Assembly (NCBI GenBank): GCA_014860445.1
Contig: JACZJT010000007.1
Location: 1-35,602, forward strand
Source: Burkholderiales bacterium
Lineage (GTDB): Bacteria; Pseudomonadota; Gammaproteobacteria; Burkholderiales; SG8-39
Length of the DNA stretch: 35,602 nt
Reading direction: 5' to 3'
The notes beneath the pieces were generated by a model. It was not told the origin of the DNA, did not search any database, and was given only the letters and a program-made list of their open reading frames with translations. A program made the position numbers and the translations under genes. Positions 7,640-15,610 of the stretch are shown here, piece by piece. Every line of letters starts with the position of its first letter. The first letter of the stretch is position 1.

Positions 7640-8281
7640 TCAAACCCAGTAGGAAACCTGCGTCATGACGCGCGCCGAGAGTCGCATGGCGCGCTTCACG
7701 GGTTCCGGCAACTCGGAAGCGCCCAAGGCGTAGGCAGTGCGCGCGTGTGCACTTTCGTCCTGTTTCATTTGCAGGACGATGGCGCGGGTTTTCGCGTCCT
7801 GTGGCGCGAGGCGCTCAAGATGGCCTTCGAGATGGGCTTCCACCTGGCGCTCGGTTTCTGCGAGAAAACCCAGGTTCCAGCGCGTACCGAACCTGCCCGC
7901 CGCGTAACCCAGGGCCAGTGAGCCGGCATACCAGAGCGGATTGAGCAGGCTCAGGCGTCCGCCCAGCTCGGTCACACGCCCTTCGGCCCAGGCGAGGTGT
8001 TCGGTTTCCTCGCGCGCCGCCAATGCCAGCGCTTGCGTCACCTTTACGTCGTCGCTGGACAGCGCCTGCCCCTGATAGAGCGCCTGGGCGCACACCTCTC
8101 CGCAGTGGTTGACCCGCATCAGCGAGGCCGCATGGCGCTTCTCCGCATCGGAGAGTTCGGCCTCGGCGAGTCCCGCACCGGGTGTGGGGCGCGCTGAGGT
8201 GGGCGTCGCTGCGAGGGTACGCAGCGCCGTGTCAAATTCGACGATCAGCTTATCGACTATATTGAGCATCTCAGATTCCAT
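7640..8281 (-). CDS. coq7: 3-demethoxyubiquinol 3-hydroxylase (Coq7)
   Basis: A diiron enzyme of ubiquinone biosynthesis that performs the hydroxylation done by UbiF in E. coli; it acts at the inner membrane. The 213-residue product has the ferritin-like diiron motifs: [26 protein letters not shown] and the C-terminal DESAHARTA helix. A second ATG at 8269 (starting [13 protein letters not shown]) has a slightly better ribosome site and may be the true start. The UbiH-type hydroxylase at 23033-24193 would act in the same pathway. Confidence 0.94.
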   Translation of the reverse strand: MESEMLNIVDKLIVEFDTALRTLAATPTSARPTPGAGLAEAELSDAEKRHAASLMRVNHCGEVCAQALYQGQALSSDDVKVTQALALAAREETEHLAWAEGRVTELGGRLSLLNPLWYAGSLALGYAAGRFGTRWNLGFLAETERQVEAHLEGHLERLAPQDAKTRAIVLQMKQDESAHARTAYALGASELPEPVKRAMRLSARVMTQVSYWV

Positions 8282-8372
8282 TGTAGCCGATCGTTAAGGC
8301 TCCAGCTGGCGTCCGCTAAACTTGTCCAAAATCAGTCGACTCCAGACTTAAGTTAAGGTAAAAGCGCAAATT

Positions 8373-8390
8373 TGTTGTACATATACAACA
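8373..8390. promoter_or_regulatory. Palindrome TGTTGT-N6-ACAACA upstream of porin 1
   Basis: A perfect inverted repeat with 6-base arms, extending outward by one more pair, is centred about 180 bases before the porin ATG at 8564. The same arms and the same 6-base spacing occur upstream of porin 2 (11461-11478), while the sequence around them differs. This suggests a binding site for a dimeric regulator. I cannot assign the regulator. The rest of 8282-8563 holds the conserved leader but no gene. Confidence 0.5.
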
Positions 8391-8563
8391 AATCCGCAAT
8401 TTCTAGCGCGTATTCGCAGATAAAACCTTGCTCCACTGCGGAATTGAGTGAAAATGCGTCCAGCAAACCCCGATTGGGGGGAGCGGAAAAGTGCGGCAAC
8501 AGTGGCAAACCACGTGGCGTCATTGATGCCAGCTCTATTCAAACTTTTAGGAGATTTAATAAC

Positions 8564-9574
8564 ATGCAAAAGAAACTACTCGCACTGGCTGTCGCCAGCA
8601 TGATGTCGGCGCCGGTTTTCGCGCAGTCGCAAGTGACGCTTTACGGCACGTTTGACGGCGGCCTTCGCAATCAAAGCAACGTTGATGGTTTAGGCGGTGG
8701 CCTATTGTCGATGGATTCGGCCGGCACCTACAATTCCAACCGTTGGGGCGTGAAAGGTTCGGAAGATCTGGGCAACGGCATGAAGGCCAACTTCAACCTG
8801 GAAGGTGGTTTCATGACCGGCACCGGCGTCGGCAGCATCTCCGGCGGTCTCTTCGGTCGTAAACAAATTGTCGGCCTGAGCGGCAATTGGGGCGCGTTGG
8901 ATCTGGGTCGCAACTACACGACCATATTCTACACAACCGGCGCCTACGATCCGTTCCACTACAAGTACACGGGCATCATCCCCATCGCTGGCTTGGACGG
9001 CGCTCGCCGCAATAACACCATCACCTACACCAGCAAGTCAATGAATGGCTTGACCCTCCGCGCTAACATGGGCCTGGGTGAAGTTGTGGACAACAATGCT
9101 GCTGGACGTAACTCGGAATTGGGCGTGAGCTACGCCAATGGCCCGTTCAGCATGGGCATAGCGTATGGCGTGGACAGAAACGCAACCGATACGGCTGACA
9201 GCAAGCAGTGGACGATTGGCGGCGCCTATAAAACCGGTCCGTGGGAATTCATGGTCGGCTACGACCGCGACGACAACACGACTTTTGCGGCGGGCGGCGC
9301 CGAAAACGAAAGGAAGGTCACTTGGCTTGGCGGCAGGTACAAGATGTCGGGTAACAACGCTGTGAGCCTCGCCTACTACAATGACAAGAACGAGACCTCC
9401 ACTACCAGCGGTACTGGCAAATTGTGGATCCTGGGTTTTGTACACAATCTGTCGAAGCGCACCGAGTTCTACGCCGACATCGACAACAGGAAGGTGGACG
9501 GCTCGATGCGGGCGGCGGGCAGCACCGACAACAGCAACACCGGCATCTCGATCGGTATCAACCACGCGTTCTAA
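8564..9574 (+). CDS. Gram-negative general porin (copy 1)
   Basis: An outer-membrane trimeric beta-barrel channel for small hydrophilic solutes. The 336-residue product has a signal peptide cleaved after VFA (residue 20), then QVTLYGTFDGG, the usual first strand of betaproteobacterial porins, and ends in HAF, with the terminal Phe read by the BAM complex. I chose the ATG at 8564 because of AGGAG at 8549-8553 and the signal peptide; the frame stays open upstream but without coding character. It is over 90 percent identical, by eye, to copy 2 at 11683; the differences cluster in loops such as SGNWGA versus SSKSWGK. A strong terminator follows. Confidence 0.95.
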   Translation: MQKKLLALAVASMMSAPVFAQSQVTLYGTFDGGLRNQSNVDGLGGGLLSMDSAGTYNSNRWGVKGSEDLGNGMKANFNLEGGFMTGTGVGSISGGLFGRKQIVGLSGNWGALDLGRNYTTIFYTTGAYDPFHYKYTGIIPIAGLDGARRNNTITYTSKSMNGLTLRANMGLGEVVDNNAAGRNSELGVSYANGPFSMGIAYGVDRNATDTADSKQWTIGGAYKTGPWEFMVGYDRDDNTTFAAGGAENERKVTWLGGRYKMSGNNAVSLAYYNDKNETSTTSGTGKLWILGFVHNLSKRTEFYADIDNRKVDGSMRAAGSTDNSNTGISIGINHAF

Positions 9575-9600
9575 TCGACTCACGTCGATCTGAAAGCATA

Positions 9601-9629
9601 AACGGCCACCTTCGGGTGGCCGTTTTTTT
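9601..9629 (+). terminator. Terminator of porin 1
   Basis: A 10-bp stem AACGGCCACC / GGTGGCCGTT closed by a TTCG tetraloop, followed by T-tract to 9629. It is preceded by a smaller hairpin ATCGAC/GTCGAT right after the stop codon; both are conserved behind porin 2 and the porin remnant. Confidence 0.92.
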
Positions 9630-9692
9630 GTGCCTATTCCTGGACTCAAGCTGCGACGCGGCCAATCGCCCGGGGTCTATATCGCGCCGTTT

Positions 9693-11159
9693 TTAAGCTT
9701 TCCAGCTGTACACGAAAAGAGAGGGATCGACACCAAGTCGAGCGCAAATCGCGTTTAGTTGACGCGCTCTACCCATGGTTGAAGCGGCGGTCAAATCTAC
9801 GCTGGACCCGTCGGTCGAGACAAATGCCGCCCAAACCCGCGTGATTACCTGACGTTGCTCCTCGGTTTCGATCAGGATCAGGCGCCAAGGCATGCGTTTG
9901 AAATGCCTGTATAGATCGATTTCGATGCTCCATCCGCGATCGATAGTCTCGGGTTCGACGAAAAACATTTCCCGTGCGCTCAGGCCGAAACGGGCCGCCA
10001 GTTCCAGCCGGGCGGCGATCAACGGAAAGCTGTCACGGATATTGCCCAGAATTTCGTCCTGGCGGATAACGGTGGCAGGCGGCCAGTCGAACGCGCGATC
10101 TGCGATGCTTTCGAGCAGGGCTTTGGCCTCGCTCGAACCTTTCGCGGCGGCGCTGCTCAGCCAGCGCCCCGCGGCAATTCTGGTATCTCGATCGTTCTTG
10201 TAGCGCGAAAGTCGCTTTCCCAGTTCCAATTCGGCCTCGCAGATACCAGCGTTTGCCGCCTGCTCCAGGTATTCGCGCGCTTTGCCCAGATCGCGCCGCG
10301 AAAACCGCGGGATTTCGTACACGCGCGCAAGATCCCAAAGCGCTTCGCTTACGCCTGCCGCCGCTGCGCGTTCGAGCAACCTGGACGCTTTCAACGGAGA
10401 ATGGGGGAGACCGGCAGGCGCGTTGCCCAGATACTTCACGTGCATGCGGCCGTAGCGCCAGAGTGCCTGGGGGTGTCCCTTGCGCACGGCCCGCTTCAGC
10501 CAATCGGCACCACGCCGCGATAATTCCGCGTCCGGCTGTCTGCAAAGCAGGTCCCCCAGGCGGTACATGGCTTCCGGGTCGCCTTTTTGCGCATCGGGCT
10601 CCAGCCATTGCGCGGCCGCTTCATCGCCATTGTGCCAGAGCAACTTTGCCAAACCTTGCGCAGCCAAGGCGTCGCCTGCCACGGCTGCCGTGCGCAGCCA
10701 ATGCGCGGCTTCTTCGCCGGCTCGGGTCGTTACCGATCGCAATTCGTGAGCCAGCAGCAGCCCCAGCTTTCTCGCGGCCGGTATATGGCCGGCTTCGGCC
10801 GCGGCACGATAGGCAGCCTGGGCTTTGCTTAAGTCGACAACAGTGCCATTACTCGAAGCGTGAATATCGCCGAGCGCGCAATAGCCTGCCGGCTGACCCT
10901 CGTTCGCGGCGCGTTGACAGGGTCCCACGCAATGCTTCAGCTGTGTTTTCACGCGGCCGTTGGCTACACTCTCGGCAATCAGCCTGTCCGCATCTGTGCA
11001 TCCCTCTCGCGCAGCCATCAGCAGCCAGTGCAGGGCGGCTTCTTGGCTCGCGGCCAGCCCCTCGCCGCCGGAAAGGTATAGGCTGCCCAGATTCACCTGG
11101 GCCTCGCTGTCGCCGCTTCTGGCGTCCCTGATCAGACGCTGGGCCAGTCTCGTCGCCAA
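9693..11159 (-). CDS. Sel1-repeat protein with uncharacterised C-terminal domain
   Basis: A 488-residue protein built mainly of Sel1-like alpha-alpha repeats (residues about 1-350), seen in units such as AQVNLGSLYLSGG, AMYRLGDLL and AELELGKRLS. Such repeats are protein-binding scaffolds. The last 120 residues (from about IRQDEILGNI) form a separate domain I do not recognise. There is no signal peptide or membrane helix, so it is probably cytoplasmic. The best start is the TTG at 11159, 4-5 bases after a very strong GGGGGAGGG site; no ATG fits as well. It lies between the two porin copies in the opposite direction. Whether it affects the porins is unknown. Confidence 0.82.
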   Translation of the reverse strand: MATRLAQRLIRDARSGDSEAQVNLGSLYLSGGEGLAASQEAALHWLLMAAREGCTDADRLIAESVANGRVKTQLKHCVGPCQRAANEGQPAGYCALGDIHASSNGTVVDLSKAQAAYRAAAEAGHIPAARKLGLLLAHELRSVTTRAGEEAAHWLRTAAVAGDALAAQGLAKLLWHNGDEAAAQWLEPDAQKGDPEAMYRLGDLLCRQPDAELSRRGADWLKRAVRKGHPQALWRYGRMHVKYLGNAPAGLPHSPLKASRLLERAAAAGVSEALWDLARVYEIPRFSRRDLGKAREYLEQAANAGICEAELELGKRLSRYKNDRDTRIAAGRWLSSAAAKGSSEAKALLESIADRAFDWPPATVIRQDEILGNIRDSFPLIAARLELAARFGLSAREMFFVEPETIDRGWSIEIDLYRHFKRMPWRLILIETEEQRQVITRVWAAFVSTDGSSVDLTAASTMGRARQLNAICARLGVDPSLFVYSWKA

Positions 11160-11394
11160 TTAGCCCTCCCCCTTTACAAATTTCGCCGGACCCGCAGCTA
11201 TTTCGACTTGATCCCTTGCAGCCAATGCCGAATTTGTGGTTTTACTGCCAGCCTCTGGACATGCTCACCGCGCCTAAACTTGCGCTTCAACGCTACTCAC
11301 AAATCCTGGAACGGTCACCCAAAGTTCCGAACCTGCAAATGAATTCTATCGTTTTGACGCATATTGTTTCAATAAAAATAACTTGGAGAAATAC

Positions 11395-11511
11395 ATGGTT
11401 CGTGGAGCCCATCCTTTGCCGGGACCAGGATCAGCGGATGCGGCATACCGCTACTCAGTATGTTGTGTAATTACAACAATTGGGCCGGCAAGCATGCTGA
11501 AACGGCGCTAA
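11395..11511 (+). CDS. Possible 38-residue leader peptide upstream of porin 2
   Basis: An ATG at 11395 follows GGAG with 6-base spacing, and TTGACG (11354-11359) with AATAAC 17 bases later could be a promoter. The short frame (begins MVRGAHPLPG, ends SMLKRR) runs across the palindrome at 11461-11478. It resembles nothing I know, and porin 1 has no equivalent, so it may be chance. Bases 11160-11394 between it and the Sel1 gene show nothing else recognisable. Confidence 0.22.
   Translation: MVRGAHPLPGPGSADAAYRYSVCCVITTIGPASMLKRR
11461..11478. promoter_or_regulatory. Palindrome TGTTGT-N6-ACAACA upstream of porin 2
   Basis: It has the same 6-base arms and spacing as 8373-8390, here with GTAATT in the centre, lying about 220 bases before the porin 2 ATG. 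The arms are kept although the region between palindrome and leader has diverged strongly, which argues for selection. Confidence 0.5.
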
Positions 11512-11682
11512 AAACTTCGCTCTGCTCCTTGCGCCGAGACTGGAGGTTTCAGCGCTAAGTATCTGAGCAAGAATGCGCACAGCAACTCCCGATTGGGGGG
11601 CGCGGAAAAGTGTGGCAACAGTGGCAAACCACGTGGCGTCATTGCTGCCAGCTCTATTCAAACTTTTAGGAGATTTAATAAC

Positions 11683-12696
11683 ATGCAAAAGAAACTACTC
11701 GCACTGGCTGTCGCCAGCATGATGTCGGCGCCGGTTTTCGCGCAGTCGCAAGTGACGCTTTACGGCACGTTTGACGGCGGCATTCGCAATCAAAGCAACG
11801 TTGATGGTTTAGGCGGTGGCCTATTGTCGATGGATTCGGCCGGCACCTACAATTCCAACCGTTGGGGCATGAAAGGTTCGGAAGATCTGGGCAATGGCAT
11901 GAAGGCCAACTTCAAACTGGAAGGCGGTTTCATGACCGGCACCGGCGTTGGCAGCATCTCCGGCGGTCTCTTTGGTCGTGGACAAACTGTCGGTCTGTCC
12001 AGCAAGAGCTGGGGCAAGCTGGATCTGGGTCGCAATTACACGTCCATATTCTACACAACCGGCGCCTACGATCCGTTCCACTACAAGTACACCGGCATCA
12101 TCCCGATCGCGGGCTTGGACGGCGCTCGCCGCAATAACACCATCACGTACACCAGCAATCCGATGAACGGTCTGGTCATCAGGGCCAACATGGGACTGGG
12201 TGAAGTTGTGGACAACAACGCCGCTGGACGGAACACGGAACTTGGCGTGAGCTATGGCAATGGCCCGTTCAGCATGGGCATCGCGTATGGCGTGGACAGA
12301 GACGCAGCTGATACGGTTAACAGCAAGCAGTGGACGATCGGCGGCGCCTATAAAACCGGCCCGTGGGAGTTCATGGTCGGCTACGACCGCGACGACAACA
12401 TGAGTTTAGCGGCGACCGGCGCCGAAACCGAAAGGAAGGTCACTTGGCTTGGCGGCAGGTACAAGATGTCGGGTAACAATGCTGTGAGCCTCGCCTACTA
12501 CAACGATAAGCGTGACGCCACCGCTGGCGATGGCACGAAGAAATTGTGGATTCTGGGTTTCGTGCACAATCTGTCGAAGCGCACCGAGTTCTACGCCGAC
12601 ATCGACAACGCCAAGGTGGACGGCTCGATGCGGGCGGCGGGCAGCACCGACAATTCCAACACGGGTATCTCGGTCGGTATCAACCACGCGTTCTAA
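11683..12696 (+). CDS. Gram-negative general porin (copy 2)
   Basis: The 337-residue paralogue of the porin at 8564, with an identical signal peptide (cleavage after residue 20), the same first strand QVTLYGTFDGG and the same GINHAF end. The start is fixed by the same AGGAG and the identical context. Changes from copy 1 are mostly conservative or in likely surface loops (for example GRGQTVGLSSKSWGK and NDKRDATAGDGTKK), which could alter charge at the pore or phage and antibody contact sites. The separate palindrome-bearing upstream region suggests it is transcribed independently of copy 1. Confidence 0.95.
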   Translation: MQKKLLALAVASMMSAPVFAQSQVTLYGTFDGGIRNQSNVDGLGGGLLSMDSAGTYNSNRWGMKGSEDLGNGMKANFKLEGGFMTGTGVGSISGGLFGRGQTVGLSSKSWGKLDLGRNYTSIFYTTGAYDPFHYKYTGIIPIAGLDGARRNNTITYTSNPMNGLVIRANMGLGEVVDNNAAGRNTELGVSYGNGPFSMGIAYGVDRDAADTVNSKQWTIGGAYKTGPWEFMVGYDRDDNMSLAATGAETERKVTWLGGRYKMSGNNAVSLAYYNDKRDATAGDGTKKLWILGFVHNLSKRTEFYADIDNAKVDGSMRAAGSTDNSNTGISVGINHAF

Positions 12697-12722
12697 TCGA
12701 CTTTAGTCGATCTGCAAGTTCA

Positions 12723-12751
12723 AACAGCCACCTTCGGGTGGCTGTTTTTTT
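12723..12751 (+). terminator. Terminator of porin 2
   Basis: Stem AACAGCCACC / GGTGGCTGTT with TTCG loop and T-tract. Relative to the porin 1 terminator, one G-C pair has become A-T on both sides of the stem, a paired change that keeps the hairpin intact. Confidence 0.92.
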
Positions 12752-12851
12752 GCCTGTTAATCCGCTGCGCTATTCAGCCGCAAGCGAACAATCCTTAAAA
12801 CTCCCCGAGTTTCAACATTTGTCGGTTTAACCGACAGATTTCTGCCAAACC

Positions 12852-13054
12852 TTAACGCAGGGGATCGAGCTTGAGATAGTCCCCGGTCATTCTTCCCGCG
12901 TTCCAGCTTGCGATAAGTTCTTCACGGCGGATTCAATCCAAGCATTCACCAGCATTTGCTTGTTATTGGGAATTTGGCCGAAGATGACCTGATTTGAGGC
13001 GACATCAATGCCAGCTTCTGCACTGTCGCACAATTCGAGAGATAAAGAACTGGT
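12852..13054 (-). pseudogene. DUF4160 family remnant, truncated and frameshifted
   Basis: The minus strand encodes IFGQIPNNKQMLVNAWIE in one frame and, after a one-base slip near 12930-12937, EELIASWNAGR and the ending DYLKLDPLR in another. Adding one A to the run gives WIEIRREELIASW, a pattern I recognise from the C-terminal half of DUF4160 proteins, small proteins often paired with a DUF2442 partner. The N-terminal half with its His-rich strand is missing; the frame is closed by a stop at 13055-13057. It lies directly behind the methyltransferase gene. It is a decayed gene; the DUF4160 assignment is from memory of the family pattern. Confidence 0.6.
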
Positions 13055-13069
13055 CTATTCACCTTGAAA

Positions 13070-14377
13070 TTATGCAGGGAAACAGAATTGCTTCTTCAAT
13101 AGCATACGATCTATTGAATTAAAGAAATCATACAACTCCTTGAAGTCAGCAAAGAGTTCGGCATCAGTTGGCGGAAATCGCTTGAATTTGTCTTCCACTT
13201 TGACAAGCCCAAATATCTCGGCGAAGCTGCGCTTTCCATCGATATACTTCAGAACGAATTTCCCATATCTCCCTGGATTTACCGATACGCTCACACCCGT
13301 ATGCTTGTGATTCACGAGCAAAGTGGGTCCCGGATTCTTATGAATGAAGGCCGAAATTTCAGGCCCCGTTATTGGTTCATGGAAAAAATACGGAACCATT
13401 CCCAAGTCACCATACGCGGCGACTGATTCTTGTGATGGAGTGGCATAAAAACAGTGCATCGTCAGAGTGCCGCCAATCAGCTCGGCAATCGCCTGTTGTT
13501 GGCGAGTGGGTAAGGAGCCAACGACTGTGAGGAAACCAGGAGTATGTGGTCCCACCACCATATGTGGCACGTAGGGAGAACGTCCTCGCCCGACATCCGT
13601 GAAGACTATGTTTAACCCAAGTTCATCGTGAAACCACCCGTAAAGTTCTTCCACCGTATAGGCGCGGTCTTGAGAGTGGAGAAGCAAATCATAAATTCCG
13701 GCATCACCAAATTCCACGTGGTCGTTATGCAGATCTTTGCCACGCTGAAACCAGTTAGTAGCGGGTAATACATTCAGAAGTGCTTTAGCCGTCTCTAGCT
13801 TTTCATTGATCGTGTTCGCGTTGACATTTATAAGTTTGAGCAGTGTTTGCATCTGGTAAATACCAGTTCGCCCGTATTGGCCATAGACCATTACGCCAAG
13901 CGCGCCAGACGGTTTTTTGACTGACAAAAGCGCTTGGAGTCCGGCATTGGGATCGGCCAAATGGTGAAGGACACCGCTGCAATTAATGTAATCAAACTTC
14001 CCAATATCCAGCTCCGGAATTGCAAGTAAGGATTCGTGTTGCCAATGGATGTTGCCGAGTCCGCGAACCTCTGCCCGTCGTTTTGCAACCTCAATGCTGG
14101 CCTCGCTCAAGTCAAGATGCACAATCTCTGCATTGGTGTGACGGAGTTGCTCTGCTATGTAAATAGTGCCATCCCCTGTTCCACCTCCAGCTACGAGAAC
14201 ACGAAAATCATGGTCGAAGGTCTGCGTCCCGCCGAAGCAATAGTGGTTCATCATGGGCAGATCATCCAACCACGTTGTAATCAATCGCTTGTGTTCATCT
14301 TTTGGATCGCGGGGCGGATAGGGAAGTTTTTCATACTGATCCCGAACCTCTGAAAGGTAATTATTAGCAGTTTTCAT
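13070..14377 (-). CDS. SAM-dependent methyltransferase (class I), unknown substrate
   Basis: A 435-residue protein with a class I SAM-binding loop VLVAGGGTGDGT at about residues 60-71, the acidic end of the next strand (VHLDLSEAS), and SGVLHHLADP in the motif IV region. The N-terminal QYEKLPYPPRDP resembles the leader of stand-alone and TPR-linked methyltransferases. The C-terminal 200 residues form an additional domain I do not recognise. AGGGG lies 8 bases before the ATG. The gene is visibly less GC-rich than its surroundings and is flanked by a broken DUF4160 gene and a porin fragment, so it is probably horizontally acquired. No glycosylation or secondary-metabolite genes are near to suggest a substrate. 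Confidence 0.78.
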   Translation of the reverse strand: MKTANNYLSEVRDQYEKLPYPPRDPKDEHKRLITTWLDDLPMMNHYCFGGTQTFDHDFRVLVAGGGTGDGTIYIAEQLRHTNAEIVHLDLSEASIEVAKRRAEVRGLGNIHWQHESLLAIPELDIGKFDYINCSGVLHHLADPNAGLQALLSVKKPSGALGVMVYGQYGRTGIYQMQTLLKLINVNANTINEKLETAKALLNVLPATNWFQRGKDLHNDHVEFGDAGIYDLLLHSQDRAYTVEELYGWFHDELGLNIVFTDVGRGRSPYVPHMVVGPHTPGFLTVVGSLPTRQQQAIAELIGGTLTMHCFYATPSQESVAAYGDLGMVPYFFHEPITGPEISAFIHKNPGPTLLVNHKHTGVSVSVNPGRYGKFVLKYIDGKRSFAEIFGLVKVEDKFKRFPPTDAELFADFKELYDFFNSIDRMLLKKQFCFPA

Positions 14378-14462
14378 CTATATCGCCCCTGGATCTGCAC
14401 TCAGCATTCCTGCCGATAGTAATGCGGTTACGGTAACTTTGGCCAACTGACGCCGATGGTAG

Positions 14463-14663
14463 GTGAAAATGAACAGCGGCAACCAGTTTGGAGCTGTCAT
14501 CCAGCCTGAACTCTATGCATGGTTCTCGGTCAACTTCGGCCGTCAGTACACCCCGTGGTTTAGCGTGCGCGCCGGCAGCGACCTTTTTTACGCCGCTGGT
14601 GCGGGCGTTGCCGCAGGCTTCGACCCGAACTCGTTCCAATTCGGTATCCGGCACGCGTTCTAA
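14463..14663 (+). pseudogene. C-terminal remnant of a third porin
   Basis: About 60 codons encode the last beta-strands of a Gram-negative porin (WFSVNFGRQYTPW, then FQFGIRHAF before the stop). The 3' flank is almost identical to that of porin 1, including the terminator. An in-frame TAG lies just before the GTG at 14463, and there is no signal peptide or upstream barrel, so the gene has lost its 5' part. The strands differ from porins 1 and 2, so it was a separate member of the family. Confidence 0.8.
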
Positions 14664-14688
14664 TCGACTCACGTCGATCTGAAGTTCA

Positions 14689-14716
14689 AACGGCCACCTT
14701 CGGGTGGCCGTTTTTT
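14689..14716 (+). terminator. Terminator behind the porin remnant
   Basis: The same AACGGCCACC / GGTGGCCGTT stem and TTCG loop as behind porin 1, followed by a T-tract and a second T-run at 14720-14727. It survives although its gene is truncated. Confidence 0.85.
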
Positions 14717-14783
14717 GCGCTTTTTTTGGTCTCATACAGCGACGGAACCCGGCTGGAGCGTAAATCTCGTTCTACGCGTGAGG

Positions 14784-15590
14784 CTAGCCCTGCAATTTCG
14801 CCGTCGCGAACATTTGCTCCAGCTCCGTCCCGGGATCTGCGGCGCGCATGAACGCCTCACCGGCGAGAAAAACATGCACGCCGTGCGTGCGCATCAACTC
14901 CACGTCGGCGCGCGCGAGAATGCCGCTTTCGGTAACCACCATGCGCCCCGCCGGGATGTCCGGCAGGAGATCCAGCGTCGTCGCGAGCCGCGTCTCGAAG
15001 GTGCGCAGATTGCGGTTGTTGATGCCGACGAGTGGGGTGGCGAGTGCAAGCGCCGCCGCGAGTTCCCCGGCGTCGTGCACCTCGACCAGGACTGCCATGC
15101 CGAGCTCCTGGGCCAAAGCCTCCATCTCCTGCATCCGCCCGACCTCTAGTGCGGCGGCGATCAGCAGGATGCAGTCTGCGCCCAGCGCACGCGCCTCGTA
15201 CACCTGGTAGGGCTCGAGCATGAAGTCCTTGCGCAGCGCCGGAAGCGGGCAGGCGCCGCGCGCCTGTGCTAGGTATTGCGGCGCACCCTGAAAGAATTCG
15301 TGGTCGGTCAGCACCGACAGGCAGGCCGCCCCGTGCGCCGCATAGCTCGCCGCAATCGCAGCCGGATCGAAATCCGCGCGCAGCAGGCCCTTGCTCGGGC
15401 TCGCTTTCTTGATCTCCGCGATCACCGCCGCGTCGCCAGCGGCGATTTTGCCTTTGAGCGCCGCGACGAAATCGCGCGGCGGCGGCGCAGCGTGCGCCGC
15501 GTCGCGCAGCTGCGCGAGCGTCCGCAGGCGCTTGGCCGCAGCGACTTCTTCGGCTTTGTGCGCAAGTATCCTGTCGAGGATGTCAGACAT
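14784..15590 (-). CDS. trpC: Indole-3-glycerol phosphate synthase
   Basis: Closes the indole ring in tryptophan synthesis (decarboxylation and cyclisation of CdRP). A single-function TIM barrel of 268 residues with E59, K61 and S64 in [23 protein letters not shown] and VTESGI, all catalytic or phosphate-binding elements of TrpC. It starts 20 bases after trpD. It is the last gene of the trpEGDC run; no terminator is visible before the convergent porin remnant. Confidence 0.97.
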   Translation of the reverse strand: MSDILDRILAHKAEEVAAAKRLRTLAQLRDAAHAAPPPRDFVAALKGKIAAGDAAVIAEIKKASPSKGLLRADFDPAAIAASYAAHGAACLSVLTDHEFFQGAPQYLAQARGACPLPALRKDFMLEPYQVYEARALGADCILLIAAALEVGRMQEMEALAQELGMAVLVEVHDAGELAAALALATPLVGINNRNLRTFETRLATTLDLLPDIPAGRMVVTESGILARADVELMRTHGVHVFLAGEAFMRAADPGTELEQMFATAKLQG

Positions 15591-15610
15591 CGGCGCGCGC
15601 TAGCCTGTCG

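Larger units (their letters stand above)
8446..9629 (+). repeat. Long direct repeat, copy 1 (porin 1 unit)
   Basis: From the leader through the porin gene to its terminator, this segment is nearly identical to 11565-12751. The last 100 bases before the ATG differ at only a few positions, and the first 100 codons are almost unchanged. The two copies are in the same direction with the Sel1 gene between them. Confidence 0.9.
11565..12751 (+). repeat. Long direct repeat, copy 2 (porin 2 unit)
   Basis: The second copy of the porin unit described at 8446-9629. Recombination between the copies would delete or amplify the Sel1 gene with one porin; conversion between them would explain the near identity. 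Confidence 0.9.

Noticed and set aside
11216-11470. 84-codon plus-strand frame upstream of porin 2
   Set aside because: No ribosome site, no recognisable domain, ends inside the palindrome.
14463-14663. A functional small outer-membrane protein
   Set aside because: It has no signal peptide and is the tail of a porin barrel with an in-frame stop just before it.
12752-14783. Insertion sequence or integrase explaining the mosaic patch
   Set aside because: No transposase, inverted terminal repeats or tRNA attachment site seen.
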